Virus record (IMG/VR): IMGVR_UViG_3300022928_000114
Coordinates: 1 to 24,149 of that record
DNA length: 24,149 nt
Origin: a virus
Direction: 5' to 3' (one strand)
Made by a program: the position numbers and the translations under genes. Below are positions 1 to 6,614 of this stretch, piece by piece. The notes below the pieces were generated by a model, which had not been told where the DNA came from, made no database searches, and saw nothing but the letters and a program-made list of their open reading frames with translations. The stretch's first letter is position 1, and each line of letters starts with the position of its first letter.

Positions 1-2
1 CA

Positions 3-1508
3 GAGCTTGTTGAGACTGATGAGGTTGTGGTAGTTGGTGATAGTAAAGAGGGATGGGCTAAAGCCTTCCGTCAAATCATAAGCCGCCTCTATGCTGGTGA
101 GATACCTAAGTGGGACACATCTAAGGTACGTCCTGCTGGTGCTAGACTGAAGACCTTTGGTGGACGTGCCTCTGGTGCTGAACCGTTAGAGAACCTATTC
201 AAGTTTGCGGTGAATACATTTAAGAAAGCCGCAGGACGTAAGTTGAATAGCCTTGAGTGTCATGACATTATGTGTCAGGTAGCTGCTGCTGTTGTGGTTG
301 GTGGGGTTAGACGCTCTGCTATGATTAGTCTATCAAACCTAAGTGATGACCGTATGCGTCACGCTAAGATGGGTAACTGGTGGAACGAACAGGTCAACCG
401 TAGCTATGCTAACAACTCCATTGCCTTCACAGACAAGCCAGATATGGGTAGCTTTCTCCGTGAATGGTCAGCATTGTATGAATCTAAGTCAGGTGAACGA
501 GGTATATTTAACCGTGAAGCAGCCCAAGCTAAGGCAGAAAGTATTGGCAGAGAAAGCCGCAGCGATTTTGGAACGAACCCCTGTGGAGAAATCAGTCTCA
601 GAAGTAGACAATTCTGTAACCTCTCCGAAGTTGTCATCAGAGAAACCGATGGAGTCGGAGAGCTTGAGAAGAAAACCGAAATCGCAACGATCATTGGGAC
701 GATTCAATCAGCCCTTGTGGACTTCAAATACCTGTCACCGAAATGGAAAAAGAACTCCGAAGAAGAAAGGCTACTAGGCGTATCTCTTACTGGTATCTTT
801 GACCACAAGATTATGTCTGGTCAGGGTGAGTATGAGAAGTCTGTGCTTGGTGGTACGTTAGAGAAGCTTCGTGATATAACTCGTGATGTTAACAAGGAAT
901 GGGCTGAGAAGCTAGGCATCAATCCATCAAAGGCTATCACCACAGTTAAACCTTCTGGTACTGTATCACAGTTAGTTAATAGTGGTAGTGGTATCCACCC
1001 TCGCTATGCTAAACACTACATCCGTAGAGTAAGAGCAGATGTTAAAGACCCTCTTGCTACTTGGATGCAGGAGAAGGGTGTCCCCTGTGAGGTTGATGTA
1101 TATAATCCACAGAACCTAGTGTTTGAATTTCCTATGGCTTCTGCTTCTAATAGTCTTACACGACATGACATTGGTGCTATTGAACACCTAGAGCTATGGC
1201 TTACATACCGTAATCACTGGACTGACCACAACCCATCAGTAACTATCTATGTAGGTGAGGATGAATGGGCTGATGTAGGTGCATGGGTATGGAAACATTG
1301 GGATGAAGTGTGTGGTGTATCCTTCCTACCTCGTGAGGATGACAACCATTCCTACGCACAAGCACCCTATGAAGAGATTACAGAGCAGCAGTATAAAGAA
1401 CTAAATGCAGCTATGCCAGTAATTGACTTTGCTGAGTATACAGAAGTCCTTGATAATACTACATCTTCTCAGGAATTAGCCTGTACTGCTGGTGTATGTG
1501 AAATCTAA
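3..1508 (+). CDS. Class II (adenosylcobalamin-dependent) ribonucleotide reductase, 5'-truncated by window edge
   Basis: Reduces ribonucleotides to deoxyribonucleotides for phage DNA synthesis, using a B12-generated thiyl radical. The frame is open to the left edge, so the start is outside the window; GTG at 27 is internal. About 500 residues are visible. The radical site NPCGE lies at 576-590 (Cys codon 582-584, Glu 588-590) and the partner cysteine, in FCNLSEV, at 615-617. Upstream is VGGVRRSA, and downstream PSGTVSQ and HPRYAKHYIRRVR, all typical of RNR large subunits. The C-terminus ends ACTAGVCEI, a CX4C pair like the redox-active tail cysteines of the Lactobacillus leichmannii monomeric enzyme (739 aa), so roughly 240 residues are missing, including the first disulfide cysteine. 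Location just before the portal matches cyanopodoviruses. Codons from about 546 to 775 differ strongly from the rest of the gene. Class II is inferred from overall motif style and the C-terminal pair. Confidence 0.93.
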   Translation, partial: ELVETDEVVVVGDSKEGWAKAFRQIISRLYAGEIPKWDTSKVRPAGARLKTFGGRASGAEPLENLFKFAVNTFKKAAGRKLNSLECHDIMCQVAAAVVVGGVRRSAMISLSNLSDDRMRHAKMGNWWNEQVNRSYANNSIAFTDKPDMGSFLREWSALYESKSGERGIFNREAAQAKAESIGRESRSDFGTNPCGEISLRSRQFCNLSEVVIRETDGVGELEKKTEIATIIGTIQSALVDFKYLSPKWKKNSEEERLLGVSLTGIFDHKIMSGQGEYEKSVLGGTLEKLRDITRDVNKEWAEKLGINPSKAITTVKPSGTVSQLVNSGSGIHPRYAKHYIRRVRADVKDPLATWMQEKGVPCEVDVYNPQNLVFEFPMASASNSLTRHDIGAIEHLELWLTYRNHWTDHNPSVTIYVGEDEWADVGAWVWKHWDEVCGVSFLPREDDNHSYAQAPYEEITEQQYKELNAAMPVIDFAEYTEVLDNTTSSQELACTAGVCEI

Positions 1509-1538
1509 AGTGTAACTATTAGCGAAAGTTTGAATAAA

Positions 1539-1721
1539 ATGAGAGTTTTAGGAAACGATTATAACATTACAGATGGCTTATTGAGAAAGCTTTCTGAACT
1601 GTATCCAGATAAACTTCCGCTTAATCAAGTGTCCTCTGAGGAGTTATCTTTCCTCAGGGGTCAACAGTCTGTGATACAGAAGTTACATGAATTACAAGAC
1701 AACGATTTTGAGGAAGATTAA
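1539..1721 (+). CDS. Small acidic protein of unknown function between reductase and head genes
   Basis: A 60-residue protein read from ATG 1539; a TTG three codons upstream (1530) keeps the same frame. I prefer ATG because GAAAG at 1524-1528 sits about ten bases before it, whereas the TTG has no spaced ribosome site. The protein is largely helical and acidic at the end (DNDFEED), with a central motif SSEELSFLRGQQSVIQKL that resembles a short amphipathic helix. I recall similar small proteins in this position in marine T7-like phages but cannot name a function. The stop codon is immediately followed by the ATG of the next gene, and GAGGAAG within its own last codons serves as that gene's ribosome site, so the two are translationally coupled. 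Confidence 0.7.
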   Translation: MRVLGNDYNITDGLLRKLSELYPDKLPLNQVSSEELSFLRGQQSVIQKLHELQDNDFEED

Positions 1722-1946
1722 ATGGGAAGTTTAATGGGAAGAACACCTCGTCCAGCCCCACCCCCAGCGAGACCAGTGACTGCTGTTACTAAGACTCCTG
1801 ACATTGAGATGGACGATACAGAATTAACATCAGAGCAACTGAAGAAAAAGAAGACAGGCAAAAAAGGCCTGAAGATTCAACTACAAGACACCGCTACACA
1901 GACAGGTAGTGAAGGTTCTGGTGTTCAAGTACCTACAGGAGAGTAG
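1722..1946 (+). CDS. Small MGS protein 1, Pro/Lys-rich, upstream of portal
   Basis: A 74-residue protein beginning MGSLMGRTPRPAPPPARP, then an acidic patch (DIEMDDTELTSEQ), a lysine run (KKKKTGKKGLK) and a tail ending GSGVQVPTGE. It looks mostly disordered. Its C-terminal layout (GKK, Gly/Ala, Leu, then GxGVxVPxG) parallels that of the next gene, which also starts MGS, so the two look like diverged duplicates. ATG 1722 directly abuts the previous stop with GAGGAAG upstream. The position just before the portal suggests a minor head or DNA-packaging accessory role, but this is inference only. No enzymatic motif is seen. Confidence 0.7.
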   Translation: MGSLMGRTPRPAPPPARPVTAVTKTPDIEMDDTELTSEQLKKKKTGKKGLKIQLQDTATQTGSEGSGVQVPTGE

Positions 1947-1947
1947 T

Positions 1948-2193
1948 ATGGGTAGTATAAGTAAATCACTTGGGTTTAGTAAGAAGTCAAGAGCTTCTTC
2001 TAGGTCTTCTAGTATGTCTACTCCTTCTACTGCTGCTGCTAAAAGCACTGAAGAAGGAGATGAAACAGATATAGCTACTACATCTACCATGCTAGGTATT
2101 AGTAAAAAAGGTAAGAAAGCCCTTGTCACACAACCAGCCTCAGCTAATGTAGGTGGTGATGGTGGTGTCGGGCTTAACATTCCAAAAGGATAA
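1948..2193 (+). CDS. Small MGS protein 2, Ser/Lys-rich, upstream of portal
   Basis: An 81-residue protein from ATG 1948, preceded by ACAGGAGAG at a good distance. The frame is open back to 1909, but that earlier start overlaps the preceding gene and has no better ribosome site. The N-terminal half is a Ser/Lys-rich, low-complexity stretch (MGSISKSLGFSKKSRASSRS), the middle is acidic and Thr-rich, and the end reads SKKGKKALVTQPA followed by GGVGLNIPKG. The end resembles that of the preceding protein, and a GLNIP-type tail is common in small phage proteins upstream of portals. Likely disordered; possibly a minor virion component. The function is unknown. Confidence 0.68.
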   Translation: MGSISKSLGFSKKSRASSRSSSMSTPSTAAAKSTEEGDETDIATTSTMLGISKKGKKALVTQPASANVGGDGGVGLNIPKG

Positions 2194-2197
2194 TTAA

Positions 2198-3763
2198 ATG
2201 GAACAAGGTGTAGGTGAAGTAGCTAAACGCTACAGTCAACTTGAAGGGGAGCGAGACACCTTTTTAGAACGAGGACGCGAAGCAGCAAGGCTTACCATTC
2301 CTACTCTTTTACCAGATGAAGGTCATAGTAGTTCAAGTATCTACAGTACACCATATCAAGGTATAGGGGCAAGGGGTGTAAACAATCTCGCATCTAAATT
2401 GCTTCTGGCTCTACTACCTCCTAACAGTCCCTTCTTCAGACTTACTATTGATGACTTTGATTTACAGCAGATTGCTGGCGATAATCGTGGTCAAGTAGAA
2501 GAAGGACTGGCACGAATTGAACGTGCTGCAATGCAAGAGATTGAGGGTAAAGCTATCCGTGTGCCTGTCTTTGAAGCTCTTAAGCTTCTGATTGTGACAG
2601 GTAATGCTCTTGTATATATGCCTAAAAAAGGCGGTATGAAAGTATACAGACCTGACCGTTACGTTACTAAACGTGACGCTATGGGTAATGTTCTAGAAAT
2701 CATTACAAAAGAAACAGTATCACCCATGATGCTTCCTGAGGAAGTACAGGCGATGCTGCCTCAATCAGAAACCCCAGTTAAATCTCTAAACCTTTATACA
2801 AAGCTTATGAAGACTAATAGAGGCTTTGATGTATTTCAAGAGGTTGCTGGCATAGAAGTCCCTAACTCTAGGGGAACATATAAAGATGACACAAACCCAT
2901 TTATCCCTCTTCGGTTCATCCGTATAGACGGAGAAGATTACGGACGTGGGTATGTAGAAGAATACATTGGAGACCTAAGAAGCCTTGAGTCACTTACTCG
3001 TGCTATTGTGCAGGGTAGTGCTGCTTCCTCTAAGGTACTCTTTCTTGTACGTCCTAATGGTACAACAAAATCTTCTGACCTTTCTAAAGCACCTAATGGT
3101 GCGTTCCTTAATGGTGATGCTAATGATGTATCTACCCTACAGGTACAGAAAGCAGCAGACTTCCGTGTAGCATTAGAAACTATGCGTATGATTAATGACC
3201 GCATGGCTGCTGCCTTCTTGTTGAACAGTTCAGTACAACGAGCAGCAGAGCGAGTGACAGCAGAAGAAGTTCGCTTCATGGCACAGGAACTTGAGACTGC
3301 CCTTGGTGGTGTGTACTCAATTCTGTCTCAGGAGTTTCAGCTTCCTCTGATTAACCTCCTACTAAACTCTCTGCAACAGCAGGGTAAAATGCCTAAGATG
3401 CCTAAGGACAGCGTTAAGCCTACCGTTGTTACTGGTATTGAGGCACTTGGTAGAGGTCAAGACCTTAATAAACTTGCAACTTTCTTGCAGTATCTACAGC
3501 CACTAGGGGCTGAAGTTATTGCTAGTGAGATGAACATCAATGACTACATTGACCGTCTTGGTGCTTCTCTAGGGATTGATACTTCTGGTCTGATTAAATC
3601 ACAGGAACAGAAGATGCAAGAACAAATGGCACAACAACAAATGATGCAACAACAAATGTTGGAACAGACAGCTATGGGAGCAGCACAAAGAGCAGCCCCA
3701 GCAGTAGCTGGTAACATAGACCCTGATCAAATACGTCAGGCATTGGAGCAAGTTAGCGAATGA
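2198..3763 (+). CDS. Portal (head-tail connector) protein, T7 gp8-like
   Basis: Forms the dodecameric ring at one capsid vertex through which DNA is packaged and ejected, and on which the tail assembles. At 521 residues it is close to T7 gp8 (536). The N-terminus has the family pattern of a conserved Arg-rich helix followed by DEGHSSSSIYSTPYQGIGARG and NNLASKLLLALLPPNSPFF, typical of the bacteriophage head-to-tail connecting protein family. Around residues 355-380 is the conserved QRAAERVTAEEVRFMAQELE helix. The C-terminus holds a Gln/Met-rich coil at about residues 468-490, with repeats of the type QQQMMQQQM, then a Pro/Ala linker. The stop overlaps the scaffold start by four bases (ATGA), implying coupled translation. 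Confidence 0.96.
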   Translation: MEQGVGEVAKRYSQLEGERDTFLERGREAARLTIPTLLPDEGHSSSSIYSTPYQGIGARGVNNLASKLLLALLPPNSPFFRLTIDDFDLQQIAGDNRGQVEEGLARIERAAMQEIEGKAIRVPVFEALKLLIVTGNALVYMPKKGGMKVYRPDRYVTKRDAMGNVLEIITKETVSPMMLPEEVQAMLPQSETPVKSLNLYTKLMKTNRGFDVFQEVAGIEVPNSRGTYKDDTNPFIPLRFIRIDGEDYGRGYVEEYIGDLRSLESLTRAIVQGSAASSKVLFLVRPNGTTKSSDLSKAPNGAFLNGDANDVSTLQVQKAADFRVALETMRMINDRMAAAFLLNSSVQRAAERVTAEEVRFMAQELETALGGVYSILSQEFQLPLINLLLNSLQQQGKMPKMPKDSVKPTVVTGIEALGRGQDLNKLATFLQYLQPLGAEVIASEMNINDYIDRLGASLGIDTSGLIKSQEQKMQEQMAQQQMMQQQMLEQTAMGAAQRAAPAVAGNIDPDQIRQALEQVSE

Positions 3764-4521
3764 CAGAATCAGTGAACACACATCAAGAACAACCACCAGA
3801 ATCACAAGAGCATATTGATGCTATGTTGAAGAAGGTAGAAGGTCAAGCACCTTCTGATCGTCCTGATTGGTTGCCTGAAAAATTTAAAAGTCCAGAAGAC
3901 ATGGCAAAGGCTTACTCAGAATTAGAGAGCAAGCTTGGTAAGGGTAGTAAAGAAGAGACCCAAGAAACAGATGAACTAGCTGAACAGGTAGAACAGACTA
4001 GCTCTGAAGTTTCCGAAGCCCTAGATGCCAAGGGGCTGGACTTTGATGTATTTCAACAGGAATACTTAGATAATGGTGAGCTTTCGGCTGATGCTTATAC
4101 AGCATTGGAAGAAGCTGGCTTCTCTCGTACTCTTGTTGATAGTTGGATACAAGGTCAGAACGCTCTGTCCTCACAAGTAGAAGCAGAGATGCACTCTATT
4201 GTGGGTGGACAGGAACAGTATTCTGAGCTTATGCAATGGGCATCTAACAATCTACCTGAATCAGAAATAGATGCCTTTAATGCAGCAGTAGACTCACAGA
4301 ACCCTTCTAATATCAGGTTTGCTGTACAAGGTCTTTATGCACGTTATCGTTCAGAGGCTGAACCTAATCTCCTTCAAGGAGGTACTGGTGCTGTGTCCTC
4401 TGGTGGGAAGTTTGAAAGCAATGCAGAATTAACTGCTGCTATGCGTGACCCTAGATACGCAAAGGACTCCGCCTACAGGCAACAAGTCGCTGATAAGTTG
4501 GCTCGTTCTAGTCTGTTCTAA
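3760..4521 (+). CDS. Capsid assembly (scaffolding) protein, T7 gp9-like
   Basis: Directs procapsid assembly and is removed before DNA fills the head. At 253 residues it is shorter than T7 gp9 (307). It is strongly acidic and helical, with the motif DRPDWLPEKFKSPEDMAKAY near residues 41-65, which is characteristic of podovirus scaffolds. Then come an acidic Glu/Thr/Ser linker, a helical middle region with AYTALEEAGFS, and a basic C-terminus (YRQQVADKLARSSLF) of the kind that contacts the capsid protein. It overlaps the portal stop by ATGA and lies directly before the capsid gene, as in T7. A 201-base non-coding leader follows. Confidence 0.93.
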   Translation: MTESVNTHQEQPPESQEHIDAMLKKVEGQAPSDRPDWLPEKFKSPEDMAKAYSELESKLGKGSKEETQETDELAEQVEQTSSEVSEALDAKGLDFDVFQQEYLDNGELSADAYTALEEAGFSRTLVDSWIQGQNALSSQVEAEMHSIVGGQEQYSELMQWASNNLPESEIDAFNAAVDSQNPSNIRFAVQGLYARYRSEAEPNLLQGGTGAVSSGGKFESNAELTAAMRDPRYAKDSAYRQQVADKLARSSLF

Positions 4522-4536
4522 ATGTTGCATTGGATT

Positions 4537-4553
4537 GGGGGACTTGTTCCCCC
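4537..4553 (+). other. Short G/C hairpin in the capsid leader
   Basis: A six-base-pair stem (GGGGGA at 4537-4542, TCCCCC at 4548-4553) with loop CTTGT, sixteen bases after the scaffold stop. It is followed by TCTCC rather than a T run, so it is not a standard intrinsic terminator. It is the first of three hairpins in the gap 4522-4722. Confidence 0.6.
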
Positions 4554-4596
4554 TCTCCTTCTAAACACATCTACTATGGGTGTGCTTAGAAGGGGA
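4554..4596 (+). other. Long hairpin between scaffold and capsid genes (possible RNA processing site or weak terminator)
   Basis: The left arm CCTTCTAA (4557-4564) pairs perfectly with TTAGAAGG (4586-4593). After one A/C mismatch the stem continues with CACATCT (4566-4572) against GGGTGTG (4578-4584), including two G-U pairs, closing on a five-base loop ACTAT. Three further outer pairs are possible. No T run follows. The length and internal mismatch resemble the RNase III sites that separate T7 messages, but a stabilising leader or an attenuating hairpin is equally possible. Confidence 0.65.
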
Positions 4597-4608
4597 AACC
4601 CTACCTCA

Positions 4609-4631
4609 AGTTATTACTGACTAAAATAACC
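4609..4631 (+). promoter_or_regulatory. Weak candidate phage-RNA-polymerase promoter upstream of the capsid gene
   Basis: Positions 4609-4625 match 12 of the 17 upstream positions of the T3 promoter, including the core CT-x-ACTAAA. The bases after it (ATAACC) do not match the T3/T7 initiating GGGAGA. The place, about 100 bases before the capsid start, is where T7 has its gene 10 promoter. TAAAAT at 4622-4627 could alternatively be a host -10 box, but I see no good -35. Low confidence, because promoters of marine podoviruses are divergent and no polymerase gene lies in the window. Confidence 0.2.
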
Positions 4632-4636
4632 CTGAC

Positions 4637-4648
4637 CCCTTGCGAGGG
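4637..4648 (+). other. Small hairpin in the capsid leader
   Basis: CCCT (4637-4640), loop TGCG, AGGG (4645-4648). Four base pairs only; noted because it is the third stem in the same 201-base gap. The rest of the gap, to the capsid start at 4723, holds no recognisable gene. Confidence 0.4.
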
Positions 4649-4722
4649 ACAATCTAGGCCAAGACGTGTTGGTAGTGCTGAGACAATTAACTCAACATTA
4701 TCTTTTAGAAAGGGATGATATT

Positions 4723-5838
4723 ATGGCTTCTGCCGCTTCAAACCCTGCATATAGCGTTAGCTTTCAGGGACAAAATAATAACACAGGTGACGTTCGTGAT
4801 TTATTTCTCAAACTCTATGCTGGTGAAGTTCTCACCGCATTTGAGGAAAAGAAAGTCATCATGGACAAAGTGCGTACTCGCACAATCTCAAAAGGAAAGT
4901 CTGCTTCCTTCCCAATGACAGGCCGTGCTTCTGCTGAGTACCTAACCCCAGGAAATGAAATCACTGGTGGTCAGATTCGTGCTGGTGAACGCATCGTTAC
5001 TATTGATGATCTGCTGATTAGCTCACAGTTCATTGCTAATATTGACGAAGCTATCAACCACTACGATGTTCGCTCAATCTACTCAAAAGAAGCTGGTATT
5101 GCATTGGCTAACGAAGCTGACCGTAACGTAGCTCGTATGCTGGTTAAGGCTTCTTTGTCAACCAACGCTGCTCGTGCTGCTGGTCTCATTCAGGACTACA
5201 AATCATTTACTGAAGAAGACTTCACAGACAACGTAGTAATCGGTGACAACGCTGCTGACGATTTAGTAGCTTCAGACATCGCACAAGCTATCTTCAACGC
5301 TCGTAAAGAGATGGAGAAGAAGAACGTACCGACTGATGGTGCAGTAGTAATGCTTCCACCAGACCAGTACTATGCACTGCTTGATGTGACTGATGGTAAC
5401 AAGCTGGTTTACATGAACCGTGACTTCGGTGGTGAAGGCTCTATTGCTTCTGCAACTGTACCTTCAATCGCTGGTATGCCTGTTTATATGTCAAACCATG
5501 CCAATGTAACTAACCTCTACACCGCACTTGCTGCTGGTGCTGGAGAAGGTGTAACATCAGACAACGCACCTCTGGCTAACACTGCTGGTTCAGGCCGCAC
5601 TACTCACTATGACTTACCTACTACTGATGTAGACGGTGCAGACATGGTGGCTCTTGCTGCTCGTATCCGTGGCTTCGTGTTCACACCAGACGCTGTTGCT
5701 ACTGTTAAGCTGATGGACTTAGGCCTTGAGTCTGAGTACCAGATTAATCGTCAGGGTACACTGATGGTTGCTAAGTACGCTATGGGACATAACGTCCTGC
5801 GTCCTGCTTCGGCTATTGCTCTTCTTGAGTATGCCTAA
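4723..5838 (+). CDS. Major capsid protein, T7 gp10-like
   Basis: Builds the icosahedral shell (HK97-type fold in this family). I chose ATG 4723 (371 aa) because AAAGGG at 4709-4714 lies eight bases upstream and the product then starts MASAASNPAYSVSFQGQ, like the MAS start of T7 gp10. A longer frame from 4666 would add 19 unrelated residues. Family signatures follow: DLFLKLYAGEVLTAFEEK, ISKGKSASFPMTGRASAEYL and IDDLLISSQFIANIDEA, all aligning with T7 gp10 (344 aa in the main form). The C-terminus ends in VLRPASAIALLEYA. No slippery heptamer for a T7-style minor frameshifted form was seen near the stop. Codons are more often GC-ending than in neighbours, consistent with high expression. Confidence 0.97.
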   Translation: MASAASNPAYSVSFQGQNNNTGDVRDLFLKLYAGEVLTAFEEKKVIMDKVRTRTISKGKSASFPMTGRASAEYLTPGNEITGGQIRAGERIVTIDDLLISSQFIANIDEAINHYDVRSIYSKEAGIALANEADRNVARMLVKASLSTNAARAAGLIQDYKSFTEEDFTDNVVIGDNAADDLVASDIAQAIFNARKEMEKKNVPTDGAVVMLPPDQYYALLDVTDGNKLVYMNRDFGGEGSIASATVPSIAGMPVYMSNHANVTNLYTALAAGAGEGVTSDNAPLANTAGSGRTTHYDLPTTDVDGADMVALAARIRGFVFTPDAVATVKLMDLGLESEYQINRQGTLMVAKYAMGHNVLRPASAIALLEYA

Positions 5839-5845
5839 ATAACAT

Positions 5846-5878
5846 AGAGGGGAGAGGCTTCGGCTTCTCTCCTTTTTT
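5846..5878 (+). terminator. Intrinsic terminator after the capsid gene (UUCG tetraloop)
   Basis: An 11-base-pair stem (5848-5858 with 5863-5873, two G-U pairs) closed by a TTCG loop at 5859-5862 and followed by a run of six Ts (5873-5878). It lies nine bases after the capsid stop, the same position as the T7 late terminator after gene 10. The next gene starts four bases after the T run, so its translation depends on read-through or on an unseen promoter. Confidence 0.9.
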
Positions 5879-5881
5879 ATT

Positions 5882-6106
5882 ATGCACGTTTTTCTATTGT
5901 TAGTTTACTTAGGAGTGGGAGATGACAGAGTACTCGTCAGTAATGATATGTACTTCAGGTCAATCCTAGACTGTAACTTTTTTGCTTCTGAGGTATCCAA
6001 GAGATATGGTAACTATCAGTACTCTGACTGGATAGATAATAGGGATAAGGTAACAGCCTATTGTATTCCTAAATACATAAACCCTAACACAGTGGAGGTG
6101 TACTGA
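5882..6106 (+). CDS. Small conserved-looking protein of unknown function after the capsid terminator
   Basis: A 74-residue protein starting MHVFLLLVYLGVGDDR. No Shine-Dalgarno sequence is visible, since the terminator T run occupies the place. The hydrophobic start (about 12 residues) is too short for a clear membrane segment and might be a beta strand or a weak signal. Two cysteines (DCNFF and AYCIP) bracket an aromatic-rich middle (RYGNYQYSDW). I recall small proteins of this hydrophobic-start, two-cysteine form in cyanophages, without assigned function. The stop shares its last base with the next start (TGATG), and GGAGG inside its 3' end is that gene's ribosome site, so coupling is likely. 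Confidence 0.65.
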   Translation: MHVFLLLVYLGVGDDRVLVSNDMYFRSILDCNFFASEVSKRYGNYQYSDWIDNRDKVTAYCIPKYINPNTVEVY

Positions 6107-6546
6107 TGCTTGCAGAATTAGCTGCGGCTAACGCAGCATTTGCTATTATCAAGGAAGCAGTATCAAATGGTAAAGACCTCCTTAGTGCTGGTAGTGCCAT
6201 TTCTGATTTTGTTAATGCTAAAGAAGACCTAAGAAAAAATGGTGAAAAGAAAAAGAAGTCACCATTTGCCTCTAACGAACTAGAAGAGTTTCTTGCCTTA
6301 GAAAAGATTAAGGAACAAGAGGAACACCTAAAACAAATAATGATATGGTCTGGCAGGGCTGGTCTCTGGGATGACTGGCAAAAGTTTCAAGCAGAGGCTA
6401 GAAAAGAAAGACAAAGACAGCAAGAAGAAGCCTTAAGAAAACGACAGGAATTTATAGAACTTATGCAATTAATTATTGTGGGAATTGTTTGTCTTGTGGG
6501 AATTGTTTGTCTTGTTTGGTGGGGTTTATGGTTAAGAGGACAATAG
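6106..6546 (+). CDS. Coiled-coil protein with C-terminal membrane anchor (possible lysis or virion accessory protein)
   Basis: 146 residues. The N-terminus MLAELAAANAAFAIIKEAV and the following SAGSAISDFVNAKEDLRK form helices; a lysine patch (GEKKKKSP) follows. Residues about 65-120 make a highly charged coiled coil (QKFQAEARKERQRQQEEALR), and residues about 124-142 form one transmembrane segment, then WLRGQ. The topology (soluble coil, C-terminal anchor) is the reverse of the Rz spanin, which has its anchor at the N-terminus, so I do not call it Rz. I recall the AAANAAF-IK start in hypothetical proteins of many marine podoviruses. The anchor contains a perfect 18-base tandem duplication. GGAGGTG precedes the start. 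Confidence 0.75.
   Translation: MLAELAAANAAFAIIKEAVSNGKDLLSAGSAISDFVNAKEDLRKNGEKKKKSPFASNELEEFLALEKIKEQEEHLKQIMIWSGRAGLWDDWQKFQAEARKERQRQQEEALRKRQEFIELMQLIIVGIVCLVGIVCLVWWGLWLRGQ
6478..6513 (+). repeat. Perfect 18-bp tandem duplication inside the membrane anchor
   Basis: The unit GTGGGAATTGTTTGTCTT occurs twice without mismatch (6478-6495 and 6496-6513). It is in frame and encodes GIVCLV twice, lengthening the hydrophobic segment by six residues from about 15 to about 21. Absence of mutations between copies suggests a recent event. Confidence 0.95.
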
Positions 6547-6552
6547 AGTACT

Positions 6553-6612
6553 ATGAAAAACATGAAGATTAAAAAGTCTAGCGTCAATGAAACAGCAAAG
6601 TATAGGAAGTAA
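6553..6612 (+). CDS. Possible 19-residue lysine-rich leader or microprotein
   Basis: ATG 6553 to TAA 6612 encodes MKNMKIKKSSVNETAKYRK. It lies in the 68-base gap between two genes and shares the Lys-rich composition of the next two proteins. The ribosome site is weak (GAGG is too far upstream). The AGGAAG inside its last codons is the ribosome site of the following gene, so it could act only as a translational leader. It may be chance. Confidence 0.3.
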   Translation: MKNMKIKKSSVNETAKYRK

Positions 6613-6614
6613 TT

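Noticed and set aside
343-777. Second plus-strand frame and antisense frames over the reductase active-site island
   Set aside because: They lie wholly inside a well-supported enzyme gene, encode Lys/Ser/Arg-rich products without motifs, and arise from the unusual codon choice of the island.
1881-2180. Antisense frame of 99 codons opposite the MGS proteins
   Set aside because: Overlaps two plausible plus-strand genes with good ribosome sites; the whole window is otherwise plus-strand only.
3600-3665. Gln/Met-rich repeats in the portal as an independent repeat element
   Set aside because: Imperfect codon-level repeats of a Gln/Met coil, normal for portal C-termini; not a separate element.
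4685-4691. AATTAAC identical to the first seven bases of the T3 promoter
   Set aside because: The remaining promoter positions match poorly; probably chance.
4522-4722. tRNA or riboswitch in the only large gap
   Set aside because: No cloverleaf arms, T-loop GTTCGA motif or recognisable riboswitch core; only simple hairpins.
5790-5845. Possible T7-like programmed frameshift at the end of the capsid gene
   Set aside because: No slippery heptamer seen, and the terminator starts nine bases after the stop, leaving no room for an extension.
6106-6546. Calling the coiled-coil membrane protein an Rz spanin
   Set aside because: Rz has an N-terminal anchor; here the anchor is C-terminal and no embedded Rz1 lipoprotein frame was seen.
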